From Pseudomonadota bacterium (GTDB taxonomy: Bacteria > Pseudomonadota > Alphaproteobacteria > Rhizobiales > Xanthobacteraceae), in NCBI GenBank assembly GCA_021811945.1, contig JAKAPE010000012.1, positions 1-34,616 on the forward strand: 34,616 bases of DNA, written 5' to 3'. Under the pieces are notes generated by a model that saw nothing but the letters and a program-made list of their open reading frames with translations, was not told where the DNA came from and ran no database searches. Positions 1 to 9,157 of the stretch are shown one piece after another. A program made the position numbers and the translations under genes. Each line of letters begins with the position of its first letter. Position 1 is the stretch's first letter.

Positions 1-62
1 ACGGCGTGGTGAGTGCCGGCACGATAGATTTTCCCGATCCCGAGGTCTTTGCCCATGCCTGA
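1..62 (+). CDS. C-terminal end of probable ubiquinol-cytochrome c chaperone family protein (partial)
   Basis: The reading frame beginning at base 3 gives a short tail (GVVSAGTIDFPDPEVFAHA) ending at TGA 60-62 and overlapping the DUF177 start by 8 bases. In Hyphomicrobiales the gene just upstream of DUF177-plsX-fabH is usually the ubiquinol-cytochrome c chaperone (CBP3-like), involved in assembly of the bc1 complex, and the tail fits that family's C-terminus. With only 19 residues visible, the family call rests mainly on gene order. The overlap suggests co-translation with the next gene. Confidence 0.45.
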   Translation, partial: GVVSAGTIDFPDPEVFAHA

Positions 63-621
63 GCATAAAACCGCATCCCAACCCCAAAGCGGCGATCGCG
101 GTCCCTGGCGTGTTCCGCTAGCGGTGGAGGACATTGCCGAGGCCGGCCTTCACTTCGACCTCGTGGCTGAAAAAGAAGTGCGCGCCGCTGTGGCGCGGCT
201 GGCCGGCCTGCGCGATTTGCCGCGTCTTGAGGCAAGTTTCAACGTAACGCGGTACGGGGCCGGCGGTTTGCATGTCGTGGGTCGCGTTTCCGCCACTGTT
301 GGTCAGACCTGCGTGGTAACGCTCGAACCGCTTGCCAATGAGATCGAAGAGACGATCGACCTGAAGTACGCGCCTCTGCCGCCGGGACGAACCAGCGAGC
401 CGGAGAGCACCCATGAGCAGGAGATGAAGTGGGACGAGCCGGAGCCGCTGATCGGCGGCCGCATCGACCTTGGCGCACTTGCAACCGAATTCTTCATCCT
501 CGGACTTGATCCTTACCCGCGCAAGCCCGGGGCGGTCTTCCGGCCGCCGCCGCACGGCGCTGCTGACGCCGGACCTTTCGCCGCGCTCGCAGCCCTGAAG
601 AAGAGTCGCGATGGCCGCTGA
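55..621 (+). CDS. YceD/DUF177 domain protein
   Basis: 188-residue protein of the YceD (DUF177) family. It carries the family landmarks: a central segment around a cysteine (VGQTCVVTLEP, about residues 82-92) and the C-terminal block EFFILGLDPYPRKPG (about 143-157). In other bacteria this family sits next to rpmF or plsX and has been linked to 23S rRNA or ribosome precursor metabolism; the exact alphaproteobacterial role is not settled. I chose ATG 55 over the TTG at 49 because ATG is the stronger start and gives the short overlap with the upstream stop. It is followed after 88 bases by plsX, the conserved arrangement. Confidence 0.88.
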   Translation: MPEHKTASQPQSGDRGPWRVPLAVEDIAEAGLHFDLVAEKEVRAAVARLAGLRDLPRLEASFNVTRYGAGGLHVVGRVSATVGQTCVVTLEPLANEIEETIDLKYAPLPPGRTSEPESTHEQEMKWDEPEPLIGGRIDLGALATEFFILGLDPYPRKPGAVFRPPPHGAADAGPFAALAALKKSRDGR

Positions 622-709
622 TCGCAGTTGTGTGCGCCTGCCGAACCGTTATTGTCGGCGTCGGCCGCTGCTTTCTCTGTTGCGGACCTAGAGGCCGCGA
701 AGTCGTCAC

Positions 710-1765
710 ATGTCGCAAAAGGTCCGCATTGCTCTCGATTCGATGGGGGGAGACCACGGCCCCGCTATTGTGGTCGCCGGCGCTGATCTGGCGTTGACAC
801 GCCATCCCGAATGCGAGTTTGTCTTCTTTGGCGACAAGACGCAGGTCGCGCCGTTCGTCGCCGAACGGCCCGCGCTCAAAGCCGCCTCGCGGCTCGTTCA
901 CACCGACATTGCAGTGCGCATGGAGGACAAGCCCAGCCAAGCCTTGCGCTATGGCCGGTGGAAATCCTCGATGTGGCTAGCGATCGACGCGGTAAAGAAG
1001 AAGCAAGCCGATGTGGCGGTATCCGCGGGCAATACCGGCGCCTTGATGGCGATGTCGAAATTTGAACTCAAGACGCTGCCGGGCATTGAGCGGCCCGCCA
1101 TCGCGGCGTTATGGCCGACGCTGCGCGGCGAATCGATCGTGCTCGACGTCGGGGCTTCGATCGGCGCTGATGCCGAGCATCTGGTCGATCTCGCGGTCAT
1201 GGGCGCGGCCACTGCGCGCATCCTGTTCGGCGTCGTACGCCCGACAGTAGGTCTCCTCAATATCGGCGTGGAAGAAGCCAAAGGTCTCGAGCAAGTGCGC
1301 GAGGCCGGCCGCATCCTGCGCGAGGCGCAATCGCCCGACCTCGATTATACCGGCTTCGTCGAGGGCGATGATATCGGCAAGGGCAAGGTCGATGTCGTCG
1401 TTACCGAGGGGTTTGCCGGCAACATCGCGCTGAAAACAGCCGAAGGCACGGCCCGCCAGATCGCGGAATATCTGAGAACCGCCATGGGCCGCTCGCTGCG
1501 CGCGCGCATCGGCTACCTGCTCGCGCGCCCGGCGCTTGCGCAGTTGCGCGAACGCATGGATCCGCGTCGGGCGAATGGCGGCGTTTTTCTCGGCCTCAAT
1601 GGCATCGTCATCAAGAGCCATGGCGGCACCGACGCCGAAGGGTTTGCCGCGGCCATCGAACTGGGATACGGCGTGGTGCACGAGAACCTTCTGGCCAAGA
1701 TTACGGCGGCGCTCGGGCGCCAACACAACGAGCCGCGCCAGGCTCTGGGCGGGGCCGCCTCGTGA
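710..1765 (+). CDS. plsX: Phosphate acyltransferase PlsX
   Basis: 351-residue PlsX, which makes acyl-phosphate from acyl-ACP for the PlsX/PlsY route to lysophosphatidic acid, acting peripherally at the inner membrane. The N-terminal [11 protein letters not shown] block (residues 8-18), the [10 protein letters not shown] segment (about 105-114) and the [13 protein letters not shown] block (about 230-242) are diagnostic, and the length is normal for the family. ATG 710 is preceded by a GAGG-containing leader. Its stop overlaps the GTG start of fabH by four bases (GTGA), so the two lipid-initiation enzymes are probably translationally coupled. Confidence 0.96.
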   Translation: MSQKVRIALDSMGGDHGPAIVVAGADLALTRHPECEFVFFGDKTQVAPFVAERPALKAASRLVHTDIAVRMEDKPSQALRYGRWKSSMWLAIDAVKKKQADVAVSAGNTGALMAMSKFELKTLPGIERPAIAALWPTLRGESIVLDVGASIGADAEHLVDLAVMGAATARILFGVVRPTVGLLNIGVEEAKGLEQVREAGRILREAQSPDLDYTGFVEGDDIGKGKVDVVVTEGFAGNIALKTAEGTARQIAEYLRTAMGRSLRARIGYLLARPALAQLRERMDPRRANGGVFLGLNGIVIKSHGGTDAEGFAAAIELGYGVVHENLLAKITAALGRQHNEPRQALGGAAS

Positions 1766-2739
1766 GCCTGCGGCGTTCGGTCATTATTGGTTGCGGTGCC
1801 TATCTGCCGAGCAAGGTCGTCACCAATGCCGACCTCGCCCGCGACCTCGACACCTCCGACGAATGGATCGTGCAGCGCACCGGAATCCATGAACGGCGCA
1901 TCGCCGCGCCTGGCGAAATGACCTCGCACTTGGCCGCACATGCGGCGCGGGCCGCGCTGGCGCACGCCCACGTCGACGCGCAGTCGATCGATCTCATCGT
2001 GCTCGCCACTTCGACGCCCGATAATACTTTTCCCGCAAGCGCCGTGTCCGTGCAGGCCGATCTCGGCATCACCCATGGCGCCGCCTTCGACGTGCAGGCG
2101 GTGTGCAGCGGCTTCGTCTATGCCCTGGCGACAGCCGACGGGCTCCTCAAGTCGGGGGCCTTTTCGCGCGCGCTCGTGATCGGATCGGAAACATTTTCGC
2201 GCATCCTCGACTGGACCGACCGGTCGACCTGCGTGCTGTTCGGCGATGGCGCCGGCGCGGTCGTGCTTGACGCGCAGGAACAGCCCGGCACGCGCGAGGA
2301 CCGCGGCATTCTCACCGTCCGCCTGCGCTCCGACGGCCGTTACAAATCGAAGCTTTATGTTGATGGTGGGCCGTCATCGACGGGGACCGTCGGCCACTTG
2401 CGCATGGAAGGCCGCGAAGTATTCCGCCACGCCGTAACGATGATCACCGACGTAGTCGCGGATGCGCTGAAGGCGACCGCCTATACCGTCGACGATATCG
2501 ACTGGTTCATTCCGCATCAGGCCAACAAGCGCATCATCGACGGTTCCGCGCATAAGCTCGGCATCACGCCGGCGAAGATCGTCATCACGCTCGACCGGCA
2601 CGGCAACACCTCGGCGGCCTCCATTCCGCTGGCGCTGGCCGATGCGGTGGCCGACCGCCGCATCAAGCGCGGCGATCTCCTAATGCTCGAGGCGATGGGC
2701 GGCGGCTTCACCTGGGGCGCCGCGCTCCTGCGCTGGTAG
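1762..2739 (+). CDS. fabH: 3-oxoacyl-ACP synthase III (KAS III)
   Basis: 325-residue FabH, which condenses acetyl-CoA with malonyl-ACP to start type II fatty-acid synthesis in the cytoplasm. The catalytic triad is intact: Cys115 in AVCSGF, His252 in IPHQANKRI, and Asn282 in [10 protein letters not shown]. The C-terminal GGGFTWGA glycine loop is also present. The start is GTG 1762, overlapping the plsX stop. Together with plsX, and with ihfA and the MerR gene downstream, it forms the standard alphaproteobacterial plsX-fabH-ihfA-merR string. Confidence 0.97.
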   Translation: MSLRRSVIIGCGAYLPSKVVTNADLARDLDTSDEWIVQRTGIHERRIAAPGEMTSHLAAHAARAALAHAHVDAQSIDLIVLATSTPDNTFPASAVSVQADLGITHGAAFDVQAVCSGFVYALATADGLLKSGAFSRALVIGSETFSRILDWTDRSTCVLFGDGAGAVVLDAQEQPGTREDRGILTVRLRSDGRYKSKLYVDGGPSSTGTVGHLRMEGREVFRHAVTMITDVVADALKATAYTVDDIDWFIPHQANKRIIDGSAHKLGITPAKIVITLDRHGNTSAASIPLALADAVADRRIKRGDLLMLEAMGGGFTWGAALLRW

Positions 2740-2790
2740 CCGTTGCGTTTCGCCCCGAGACGGGCAGGGCGCTCGGGCGAGGGACCGGTG

Positions 2791-2820
2791 AGGGGCTGGA
2801 AGGGGCTGGCAGGGGCTGGC
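2791..2820. repeat. 10-bp tandem repeat, three copies
   Basis: The fabH-ihfA gap (2740-3039) contains AGGGGCTGGA once and AGGGGCTGGC twice, head to tail, with a partial fourth start (AGGGCT) at 2821. No coding frame was recognised in the gap. The part nearest ihfA (about 2960-3035) is more AT-rich and probably holds the ihfA promoter, but I could not assign -35/-10 boxes with confidence. Confidence 0.8.
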
Positions 2821-3039
2821 AGGGCTATCGCATATGGGAATCGAAAGGCGAACAAAACCGAATCGTCTTTGGAACACATCGCCGAAGAAAGGCTCCGATT
2901 CCCGGTTTGTTCGGGGAAATGCGATTGCCCTGAGGGGCTGGCAAAGGCCGTTGACCCTGTGCCCACAAGCGAATATCGTTGATAATTCAGCACGATATGT
3001 TGATCGACGATGGATTGATCGCCGTGCTTGGGGCTGGTG

Positions 3040-3363
3040 ATGTCGGGAAAGACGGTCACACGTGCGGATCTGTGTGAGGCGGTTTATCAGAAAGTCGGGC
3101 TCTCGCGCACCGAATCCGCTACACTTGTTGAACGGGTACTCGAGGAAATCACCGACTGCCTTCAGCGCGGCGAAACGGTGAAGTTGTCGTCCTTCGGCTC
3201 CTTTATCGTGCGCAAGAAGGGCCAGCGCATCGGTCGTAATCCCAAGACCGGCAAGGAAGTGCCGATCTCGCCGCGCCGGGTCATGGTATTCAAGCCTTCC
3301 GCCATTCTCAAACAGCGGATCAATGCCGCTCCGGGAGGTGGCGCGGATGGCGACAGCGGTTAG
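3040..3363 (+). CDS. ihfA: Integration host factor subunit alpha
   Basis: 107-residue DNA-bending protein of the HU/IHF family. It pairs with IhfB and bends specific sites in replication, recombination and transcription. The beta-arm region has [12 protein letters not shown] (about 67-78), with the intercalating proline expected after RNPKTG, and the SSFGSF core (about 49-54) is typical. ATG 3040 gives the usual N-terminus [11 protein letters not shown]; a TTG at 3028 would add four residues and is less likely. Identification as the alpha rather than the beta subunit follows from position downstream of fabH and upstream of a MerR gene. Confidence 0.95.
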   Translation: MSGKTVTRADLCEAVYQKVGLSRTESATLVERVLEEITDCLQRGETVKLSSFGSFIVRKKGQRIGRNPKTGKEVPISPRRVMVFKPSAILKQRINAAPGGGADGDSG

Positions 3364-3492
3364 CGGCGCGTGGTTCTTTTCGGCAATCCGGCTCCCGGCC
3401 CGAATCGAGGCCGTCAAGGCCGCGGGCAGCGTTTGCGGGTCATGGCGAATTACCGATGATCTCGAAGTGATCACCGGCGGAGAGTAAGCGCA

Positions 3493-4071
3493 TTGGAAAA
3501 AGCGCCGGATGCATTCCGCACCATCAGCGAGGTGGCCGAGGAGATCAATGTTCCGCAGCACGTGCTGCGGTTCTGGGAAAGCCGCTTTGCCCAGATCAGA
3601 CCGATGAAGCGCGGTGGCGGGCGACGTTATTATCGTCCCGACGACGTGGCGCTCCTGCGCGGTGTGCGCCACCTGCTTTACGGCGAGGGCTACACTATCC
3701 GAGGTGTGCAACGCATCTTGCGCGAGGAAGGAGTGGCTTTCGTGCAGCGCGTCTGGCGCGTCGCCAATGAGCCATCCCCCTCCACGTCGGAGGAAGAAGG
3801 GACGGACGCCGAGAGCCGTGCTACGGCAGGACAAGAGGATCCCCCGGTTCTCGACTTCCTGCGCGCGGAGCCGACGGTCCCGAAAGAACCCGCGGTCGAG
3901 CGGCGCGCACCGGCCCTCCCGCCGCTGCCTAAGGTGCCGGCACCGCGGCCTGGCCTCAAGGATGAGGACCGCAGCAAACTGCAAGGCGTGCTCGACGACC
4001 TCATCGCTTGCCGGCGCCTCATCGATGCTGCGCTGGCGCAGGATTACGCCGAGGACGGCGAACGCAGCTAA
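3493..4071 (+). CDS. MerR family transcriptional regulator
   Basis: 192-residue protein with a MerR-type winged helix-turn-helix at the N-terminus (residues 9-75: [19 protein letters not shown], then RRYYRPDDV and a [11 protein letters not shown] segment). The middle (about 90-160) is Pro/Ala/Glu-rich and looks disordered, and a short helical tail follows (about 160-190). The start is TTG 3493, supported by GGCGGAGAG eight bases upstream. No cysteine cluster for metal sensing is visible. This gene follows ihfA throughout the alphaproteobacteria and its ligand is not established. It converges on nnrS with a four-base overlap of the stop codons. Confidence 0.9.
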   Translation: MEKAPDAFRTISEVAEEINVPQHVLRFWESRFAQIRPMKRGGGRRYYRPDDVALLRGVRHLLYGEGYTIRGVQRILREEGVAFVQRVWRVANEPSPSTSEEEGTDAESRATAGQEDPPVLDFLRAEPTVPKEPAVERRAPALPPLPKVPAPRPGLKDEDRSKLQGVLDDLIACRRLIDAALAQDYAEDGERS

Positions 4072-5249
4072 CCGGCCGTTTTTCGTGCGCCGCACAGGAT
4101 CGGCATATAGCCGAGACCGAAGCCGAGAAACGCAACCGTCCACGCGAGCGCGGCAACAGCAAGAAGCGGCATGCTCCATTGCGGCTCTAACGCGCCAGCG
4201 ATGCGCGCCAACGCCGCCACAATGACCGCCGCGTAGATGGCTTGCGTCAGCGGCCCGGCCGTAAGCTGTCGGCCGGTATGCCCCAGGCTCGCCCGTGTCA
4301 TGACGGCGAGCGTCATCGTGCCGAAAGACCCGGCGGTCCAGGCATGGATACCGGCGCTGCGCGCCACCAAGGCCAGTGCCGCGGCAGCAGTCAGCACGAA
4401 GCCCAGCGCGACGAACGCGTAAGCAACGTGGAGAATGAGGACCAACGGCTCGGCGAGCGTACGATCGCCCGCCCACCGAACGAGCCGCGCCGTCTGCAAG
4501 ATGCCGGCCGCCAACAAGGCCGCGGCGGTTGCCGGCCCGCTGGGGAGTGCGATCCATAGCGCCAGCGCGACCGCACTCATTGCAACCGTGGCGAAGTCCA
4601 GGCGACCGAAAGGCGCCGGCATCCGGCCGGGCCGTTCGCGCGTGAGCCAGTTGTGAGTGAAGCTTGGAATGATGCGCCCGCCGACAAGCGCGATCAACAG
4701 CACGACGGCGCCGACCCCGGCGCGGACGGCATAGTCGGCAGCGCCGCCAAAATGCTCTTCCAGATGGAAGGCGATATTTACGGCGGCGAGGAAGCCGACG
4801 ACGGCTACGACTTTGAGGTTGCGCCAATTGCGTCCGGCCACGATCTCGCGCGCCGCCGCGGCCGCGACGAGCACAAGGAATCCGCTATCAATCACCGCCG
4901 CTGCCAGCCAGCCGGTCCACGCCGACACGTTCACCGCGACCCGGCCGGCCAACCACACGCCCACCAGCACGAGAAGCGGTGCGCCCTGGAGCGGCAGCCG
5001 ACCGGTCCAATTTGGGATTGCGGTGAGCAAGAAGCCGGTAATCACCGCCGCGACGTAGCCGAACAGCATCTCATGGACATGCCAATCCTGCGGGACAAAC
5101 AATGTTGCGGCGGAAAGCTCGCCATAAAACATCGGCAGCCAGGCAAGGATCGCGGCGGCGGAGTAAAGCGCCGCAAACAGGAAAAACGGCCGAAAACCAT
5201 AGGAGAGCAGGGCAGGGCCGCGATAGGCGCGCAGGCGAGGAATAGGCAT
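4068..5249 (-). CDS. nnrS: NnrS family heme/copper membrane protein
   Basis: Polytopic membrane protein of about 393 residues matching the NnrS family, which is associated with nitric-oxide stress and denitrification in proteobacteria. Landmarks are [11 protein letters not shown] near residue 15, [19 protein letters not shown] (about 55-74), [11 protein letters not shown], and the later [11 protein letters not shown] (about 310-320) with family-conserved histidines. About 12 hydrophobic stretches are visible. Two adjacent ATGs occur at 5252 and 5249. The Shine-Dalgarno AGAAGGAG lies only two bases from the first, so the second is preferred. No nir, nor or nnrR gene is in the window, so it stands alone as a probable NO-tolerance gene. 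Confidence 0.9.
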   Translation of the reverse strand: MPIPRLRAYRGPALLSYGFRPFFLFAALYSAAAILAWLPMFYGELSAATLFVPQDWHVHEMLFGYVAAVITGFLLTAIPNWTGRLPLQGAPLLVLVGVWLAGRVAVNVSAWTGWLAAAVIDSGFLVLVAAAAAREIVAGRNWRNLKVVAVVGFLAAVNIAFHLEEHFGGAADYAVRAGVGAVVLLIALVGGRIIPSFTHNWLTRERPGRMPAPFGRLDFATVAMSAVALALWIALPSGPATAAALLAAGILQTARLVRWAGDRTLAEPLVLILHVAYAFVALGFVLTAAAALALVARSAGIHAWTAGSFGTMTLAVMTRASLGHTGRQLTAGPLTQAIYAAVIVAALARIAGALEPQWSMPLLAVAALAWTVAFLGFGLGYMPILCGARKTAG

Positions 5250-5345
5250 CATGGCTCCTTCTCTTGGTGCCGGGGTGCAAGCGTCACGCCGGTGTGCCGC
5301 GCCAGAGCGGCGGGCTGCCTATAGCCGGCGCGCCGCGCCGTGTTA

Positions 5346-5359
5346 TTGCCTTAGCGCAA
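5346..5359 (-). promoter_or_regulatory. Candidate FNR/NnrR-type operator upstream of nnrS
   Basis: TTGCCTTAGCGCAA has the TTG-N8-CAA spacing of CRP/FNR-superfamily sites and matches as a dyad at four of five half-site positions (TTGCC / TTGCG). It lies about 95 bases upstream of the nnrS start, a position compatible with an activator site. nnrS genes are commonly controlled by NnrR/FNR-like proteins. Such a short motif can arise by chance, and no companion promoter boxes were identified. Confidence 0.35.
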
Positions 5360-5498
5360 GCCGAATGTATTTTTCTTCGCCGGGAATTAAGATGCGTGCG
5401 GCTACCCAAGGGGAGTCATCTTTGCCGGCAACGCCGGCGCGCCGGCTCAAGTCAACTTAGGAGACGGCAGTAACGGTAACGATGGTACCGCCTGAGGC

Positions 5499-5576
5499 TG
5501 GTCGGAGCGGCGAGATTTGAACTCGCGACCCCCAGTCCCCCAGACTGGTGCGCTAACCGGGCTGCGCTACGCTCCG
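5499..5576 (-). tRNA. tRNA-Pro (anticodon GGG)
   Basis: On the reverse strand the sequence folds as a cloverleaf. The acceptor stem is CGGAGCG/CGCTCCG, the D arm is GCGC...GCGC, and the anticodon arm CCAGT-CTGGGGG-ACTGG has GGG at positions 34-36. The T arm is GCGAG-TTCAAAT-CTCGC, and the gene encodes its own 3' ACCA. The total is 78 nt including CCA. It reads proline codons CCC/CCU. It sits alone between nnrS and the diacylglycerol kinase gene; no attachment-site duplication was noticed beside it. Confidence 0.96.
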
Positions 5577-5620
5577 ATGCTGCGAACGGACTATAGTCAG
5601 CAGTGTCCCGCGGCGCAACA

Positions 5621-5649
5621 CGGCCTCGCGTTTCGGCCTCGCGTTTCGG
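5621..5649. repeat. 13-bp tandem duplication upstream of dgkA
   Basis: CGGCCTCGCGTTT occurs twice in direct succession (5621-5633 and 5634-5646), followed by a third CGG. It lies in the leader between tRNA-Pro and the diacylglycerol kinase gene. No function is evident. Confidence 0.75.
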
Positions 5650-5707
5650 GGGACGATGACATAAGGTGCGCCCCGTTCTCTTTTGCCCGAGCGAAAATCG
5701 GATCTTC

Positions 5708-6061
5708 GTGAAGCGGCTTTACGGCGCGACCAAGAACTCGCTGCGCGGGCTCGGCGGCGGCTTCCGCTCCGAAGCGGCGCTGCGCGACGAAGCGATCCTG
5801 CTCGTCGCGGGCGTGTTCTTGGGCTTCCCCATCGCGCCGAGCGCGGCCTGGTATGTCGCGATGATCGGCGCGCTCCTCGTCCTCCTTGCCGTCGAATTTC
5901 TCAACACGGCGGTGGAAAAATTCACCGACTATGTCACGCGCGAGCAACACGCGGAAATTGGCCGCATCAAGGATTTCGGCTCCGCCGCCGTGTTCTGTAT
6001 GCTATGTCTTGCCGGCCTGGTGTGGCTCGCAGCGATCGCGGTGCGCTGCGGGCTGATCTGA
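5708..6061 (+). CDS. dgkA: Diacylglycerol kinase (prokaryotic DgkA type)
   Basis: Small integral membrane kinase (117 residues from GTG 5708) that phosphorylates diacylglycerol to phosphatidic acid, recycling lipid released during membrane-derived glycan or LPS modification. It matches DgkA along its length: SEAALRDE near residue 21, the catalytic-site block EFLNTAVEKFTDYV (about 63-76) and RIKDFGSAAVF (about 86-96), with three transmembrane segments. An upstream GTG at 5666 would add 14 residues, but the shorter form starts MKRLYGAT as in related proteins. The adjacent sulfatase-type transferase could produce diacylglycerol, a possible functional link. Confidence 0.88.
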   Translation: MKRLYGATKNSLRGLGGGFRSEAALRDEAILLVAGVFLGFPIAPSAAWYVAMIGALLVLLAVEFLNTAVEKFTDYVTREQHAEIGRIKDFGSAAVFCMLCLAGLVWLAAIAVRCGLI

Positions 6062-6146
6062 GTCCGGGGCGGCCTTAAATCCGCCGACTCAACGGCTCGC
6101 TGTCTGATCGGCAACCGCCGACGTGACGGTTTGCAACATTGCCGCG

Positions 6147-8198
6147 TCAATGCAGCGACTCGGCAAATCTTGAGCGTTGTCGGTACCATTGACCGATCAA
6201 ACTCATCGTTTGGGCGTTCGCTCGGCGGTCTTTTCCGCCGATATCCTCGGTCTCGTAAGGATCCTTGGCAAGATCATAGGCAGAAAGTTTTCGCTGTGTT
6301 ACGTCGTATATGTATTTGTGGTCGGCCTCACGATAACCAATTTTGAAGTTGCCAAAAGCGGTGTAGAAAAAAACACGGCGAGGCGCTTGATTGCCAAATA
6401 GATCACTGCCCTCCCATTGGTCGGAGGCAGCAATTCCAATTGCGCCTGCTATTGTCGGCGCTATATCGAGATGAGTTGCCAGCCTGGTGTCGATTCTTTT
6501 TGCCAGCGCGTGTCCGGCTGAGATGAGCAATGGAACTCTGATCTGGTCTTCGAAGAGTTCCAAGCCGTGAAGGTAGCTGCCATGTTGTCCGAAGCCTTCT
6601 CCGTGGTCGCCGGTAACGATAATGAGCGCATTCTCCAAGAGGTGACGCTCTCGCAGACCGGATACGATTTTTGCCATCATACGATCCGTGTCGCAAATCG
6701 CGGCCGCGTAACGAGGCCAGTCCACATCGAAAGTCAGAGCTTGCGGATGAAGGACCTTGTCCGCCGCGTCGACAGCTTTCAGGCATTCACGGCTGGCCGC
6801 ATAAGGGTAATGCGTCTGCTCGGTCCACAAGGTCGCGAAGAACGGCGCCCCGCGATTCTTGTCGATCCAATCGAGCAACGACGAGGCTGTACAAGTATCA
6901 GGGGAGAACCGAAATGCGAGCGAGTCGCTTCTGGTAATGAGATCACGCGTTTTGGGGCAGTTCCTCTGACGATAATCCTGGATCAAGTCGATCCCGCGAC
7001 CTTGTAAGAAATTTTCAGTGCCGGCATACGTGCCATCGCCTGACAAAAAGAAGCCGGTTGCAAAGCCTTTGGATTTGAGCCTGGCGAAAGATGTCGTTAA
7101 TCGAGCCCGGGGGTAATCGGAGATGACCAGCTTATAACTCGGAAGCGGACCGGTCGATGCGGTTATCGCCGCCAGGGATACGGCAGTGAAAGGTGCAGAT
7201 ACGTAAGCGTGATTAAAATATACGCCGTGTGACATCATTTTGGAAAATGTTGGAAGCAAACCACCGTCGCGCAGTAGCTCAAAATACTCGGCGCCGACGG
7301 ATTCCATAACGATTAACAGCACGTTGTTGAGCGCGCTCAACACCGGCCTGCGGAAGGTGGGCAGGAGAATCGTGGTGGTTCCGGCCGAAGCGCTCGGCTG
7401 GTTCGCGCTGAGGTCTAGGTCCGGCGCGTGCCAGCCGCCGACCAGCGAGGTCAAAAAATAAGCTAATGAGTTTTGTCTTTCTCGTTCGTCAAGCCTGTCA
7501 CTGCCGGCAATCACGGGCACCGGCAGTGCCGCCAGCGCGACCAATCCGCAGGCGATGGTCATGCAAAGCAAACGTCTGATGGTCGACCTATTGGTCTGGA
7601 ACGACTTAAGATGCGCCAGGAACGGTATGGCCAGCAGGCATACGCAAACGATGGCCGCCGTCAATACGAAAGACTTCGGTACCATTGCCATAAGGGTTGT
7701 TGGTCCGCTCATGAGGCCTGAAAATTGCAACAGCGAATAGTCTAACTGGGTGGAGTATTTGGGCGCCAATTCAACGTTGATGCTCAGAAACAAAAGACTG
7801 ACGAGCACGATTATGAAGTAGCCCATTACCGCTCCTCGTCGGAGCTTGGGTGACGATGCATAGACACAAACCAACAGGCAAAGGATCGTTAAGACTGCTA
7901 GATAGAAAATGTCGTCACGGAGTAAGATCCAAGTGGCCTCGAAGAGCCATGCCCCCTGGATGTAATAGTGCGAAAAAGTGCCGTCCTCAAGCCGGCCGTA
8001 AAGGTGATTCAGACGCTGAGGAATGTGAAAGACCGCAATTCGCACCGCCATGTCCATACGCAGCAGTGTGAACAGGACCGCGGAGATGGCCGAACAGACT
8101 AGAAGGAGATCAATTTCCGGACGCGCTGCATGCAGGAAGAATTGGAATTGTTCTGTGATGCGGGCTTTATAACGCCTGAACTGAATTAGCAGACCCAT
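6147..8198 (-). CDS. Membrane sulfatase / LtaS-like phosphoglycerol or phosphoethanolamine transferase
   Basis: 683-residue protein with about five N-terminal transmembrane segments (residues 30-230) and a C-terminal alkaline-phosphatase/sulfatase-superfamily catalytic domain (about 290-600). Expected active-site elements are present: acidic metal ligand E299 in IVMESVG, candidate nucleophile T338 in APFTAVS, H463, and D531-H532 in VTGDHGEG. This architecture matches lipoteichoic acid synthase/OpgB/EptA-type enzymes that move phosphoglycerol or phosphoethanolamine from phospholipid to a periplasmic glycan or lipid; the substrate cannot be told from sequence. Counted lines are only 43-52% GC against an otherwise GC-rich window, so recent acquisition is likely. 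It faces dgkA tail to tail. Confidence 0.82.
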   Translation of the reverse strand: MGLLIQFRRYKARITEQFQFFLHAARPEIDLLLVCSAISAVLFTLLRMDMAVRIAVFHIPQRLNHLYGRLEDGTFSHYYIQGAWLFEATWILLRDDIFYLAVLTILCLLVCVYASSPKLRRGAVMGYFIIVLVSLLFLSINVELAPKYSTQLDYSLLQFSGLMSGPTTLMAMVPKSFVLTAAIVCVCLLAIPFLAHLKSFQTNRSTIRRLLCMTIACGLVALAALPVPVIAGSDRLDERERQNSLAYFLTSLVGGWHAPDLDLSANQPSASAGTTTILLPTFRRPVLSALNNVLLIVMESVGAEYFELLRDGGLLPTFSKMMSHGVYFNHAYVSAPFTAVSLAAITASTGPLPSYKLVISDYPRARLTTSFARLKSKGFATGFFLSGDGTYAGTENFLQGRGIDLIQDYRQRNCPKTRDLITRSDSLAFRFSPDTCTASSLLDWIDKNRGAPFFATLWTEQTHYPYAASRECLKAVDAADKVLHPQALTFDVDWPRYAAAICDTDRMMAKIVSGLRERHLLENALIIVTGDHGEGFGQHGSYLHGLELFEDQIRVPLLISAGHALAKRIDTRLATHLDIAPTIAGAIGIAASDQWEGSDLFGNQAPRRVFFYTAFGNFKIGYREADHKYIYDVTQRKLSAYDLAKDPYETEDIGGKDRRANAQTMSLIGQWYRQRSRFAESLH

Positions 8199-8395
8199 GT
8201 GATCGTCTCAGCACATCGGCTATCTTGGGCAGTCTGAATCTGCATAATCGGCTCGGCTTCCTTAATTCATTCCTAACAACAAGGTCGCCGCAGGGGCGAA
8301 CGGTTCAAGCGGGGCCGCGGCCGTCACGGCGGCCGCCAGGAACCCGTTTTCCATCTGTGGTGTCCTCTTTGGAGCGCTATGACTGGCGGCGATAG

Positions 8396-8920
8396 CAGCG
8401 CGCTGCGGCCTGTTCTGGCGCATCCGCAACGCGGGAATTTCTCCTAGGCGCCTGCCTTGACGGGCTTGCGTCGGGCAGCCCGACCGTCGAGCTGCACGCG
8501 CTTTGTGCAGGAAACAGAATTGTCGCGGTCTATGCGGGCATGCTCCATCGCGGCCGCTTTCACGCCATGATCAATTCCTTCGATCCGGACCCCGAGATCG
8601 CCCGCACCAGCTCCGGCAACTTGCTGCTCATGTCGACGATGCAGATGATGTGCGACCGCGGCTGCAAGGTGTTCTATCTCGGCATCGGCGAAGCCCGCTA
8701 CAAGTCGACCTGGTGCGATCGGGCGGAACCGCTGTTTGACACGCTGTACGGCGTCACGCTCAAGGGGCATGCCTACGTGCTCGGCAAATCCGCGGCGCTG
8801 CGATTGAAGCGCGCCATCAAACAGAACAAGCGGTGGCATGATACCATGGAAAAATTGCGGGAAAACTTGCCGCCGGGCAAGACGACGCGCAACGTGCGCG
8901 TCGCGCGGGGAAGCGATTGA
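8396..8920 (+). pseudogene. 5'-truncated CelD-like GNAT acetyltransferase remnant
   Basis: The frame is open from just after a TAG at 8393-8395 to TGA 8920 and encodes about 174 residues that look like the C-terminal half of the CelD/BcsL-type acetyltransferases found in exopolysaccharide clusters. Visible landmarks are VELHAL, RIVAVYAGMLHRGRFHAMINSF, GNLLLMSTMQMMCDRG, YLGIGEARYKSTWC and a closing GKSAALRLKR. Family members are usually near 350-400 residues, so roughly the first half is missing. Coding similarity runs upstream of the only good ATG (8540), which argues for a truncated gene rather than a short intact one. Intact homologues probably acylate the polysaccharide or its precursors. 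Confidence 0.7.
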
Positions 8921-9157
8921 CGACGCACCAACATCGGCGGCGCAACGCCGACCGCGGCGCTACAAACATCGCGGCGAGGTGAGATGGCGCCGTCAGCCCG
9001 CGATGCGCGCGTCACCGACGCGGGCGCGGCCACTGCGGCACGCGGCCCCTCCAAAGTGGCCGAAACTCCGTTCGTCGCTATACAACGCAGCGCGCTTTCT
9101 CCACCCGCAGCTCGCCTCTTTCGCGGCAGTTTGGCGGCAAAGGGAGGGAGCACGCAC
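8921..9157. other. Non-coding remnant region between two broken EPS genes
   Basis: The sequence is GC-rich and lies between the end of the acetyltransferase remnant (forward) and the fading end of the glycosyltransferase stub (reverse). Long open frames exist on both strands, but their translations are Arg/Ala-rich and match no family I recognise. It most likely contains decayed coding sequence around a deletion junction. No insertion-sequence ends or target-site duplications were seen. Confidence 0.5.

Noticed and set aside
2680-4827. 715-residue reverse open frame across fabH, ihfA, the MerR gene and nnrS
   Set aside because: It spans several well-supported genes on the other strand and partly out of frame with nnrS, and the translation is Arg-rich with no domain.
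5499-5576. tRNA-Pro as an integration site for a genomic island
   Set aside because: No integrase gene or duplicated tRNA 3' end was found near it, and the AT-rich sulfatase gene is separated from it by dgkA.
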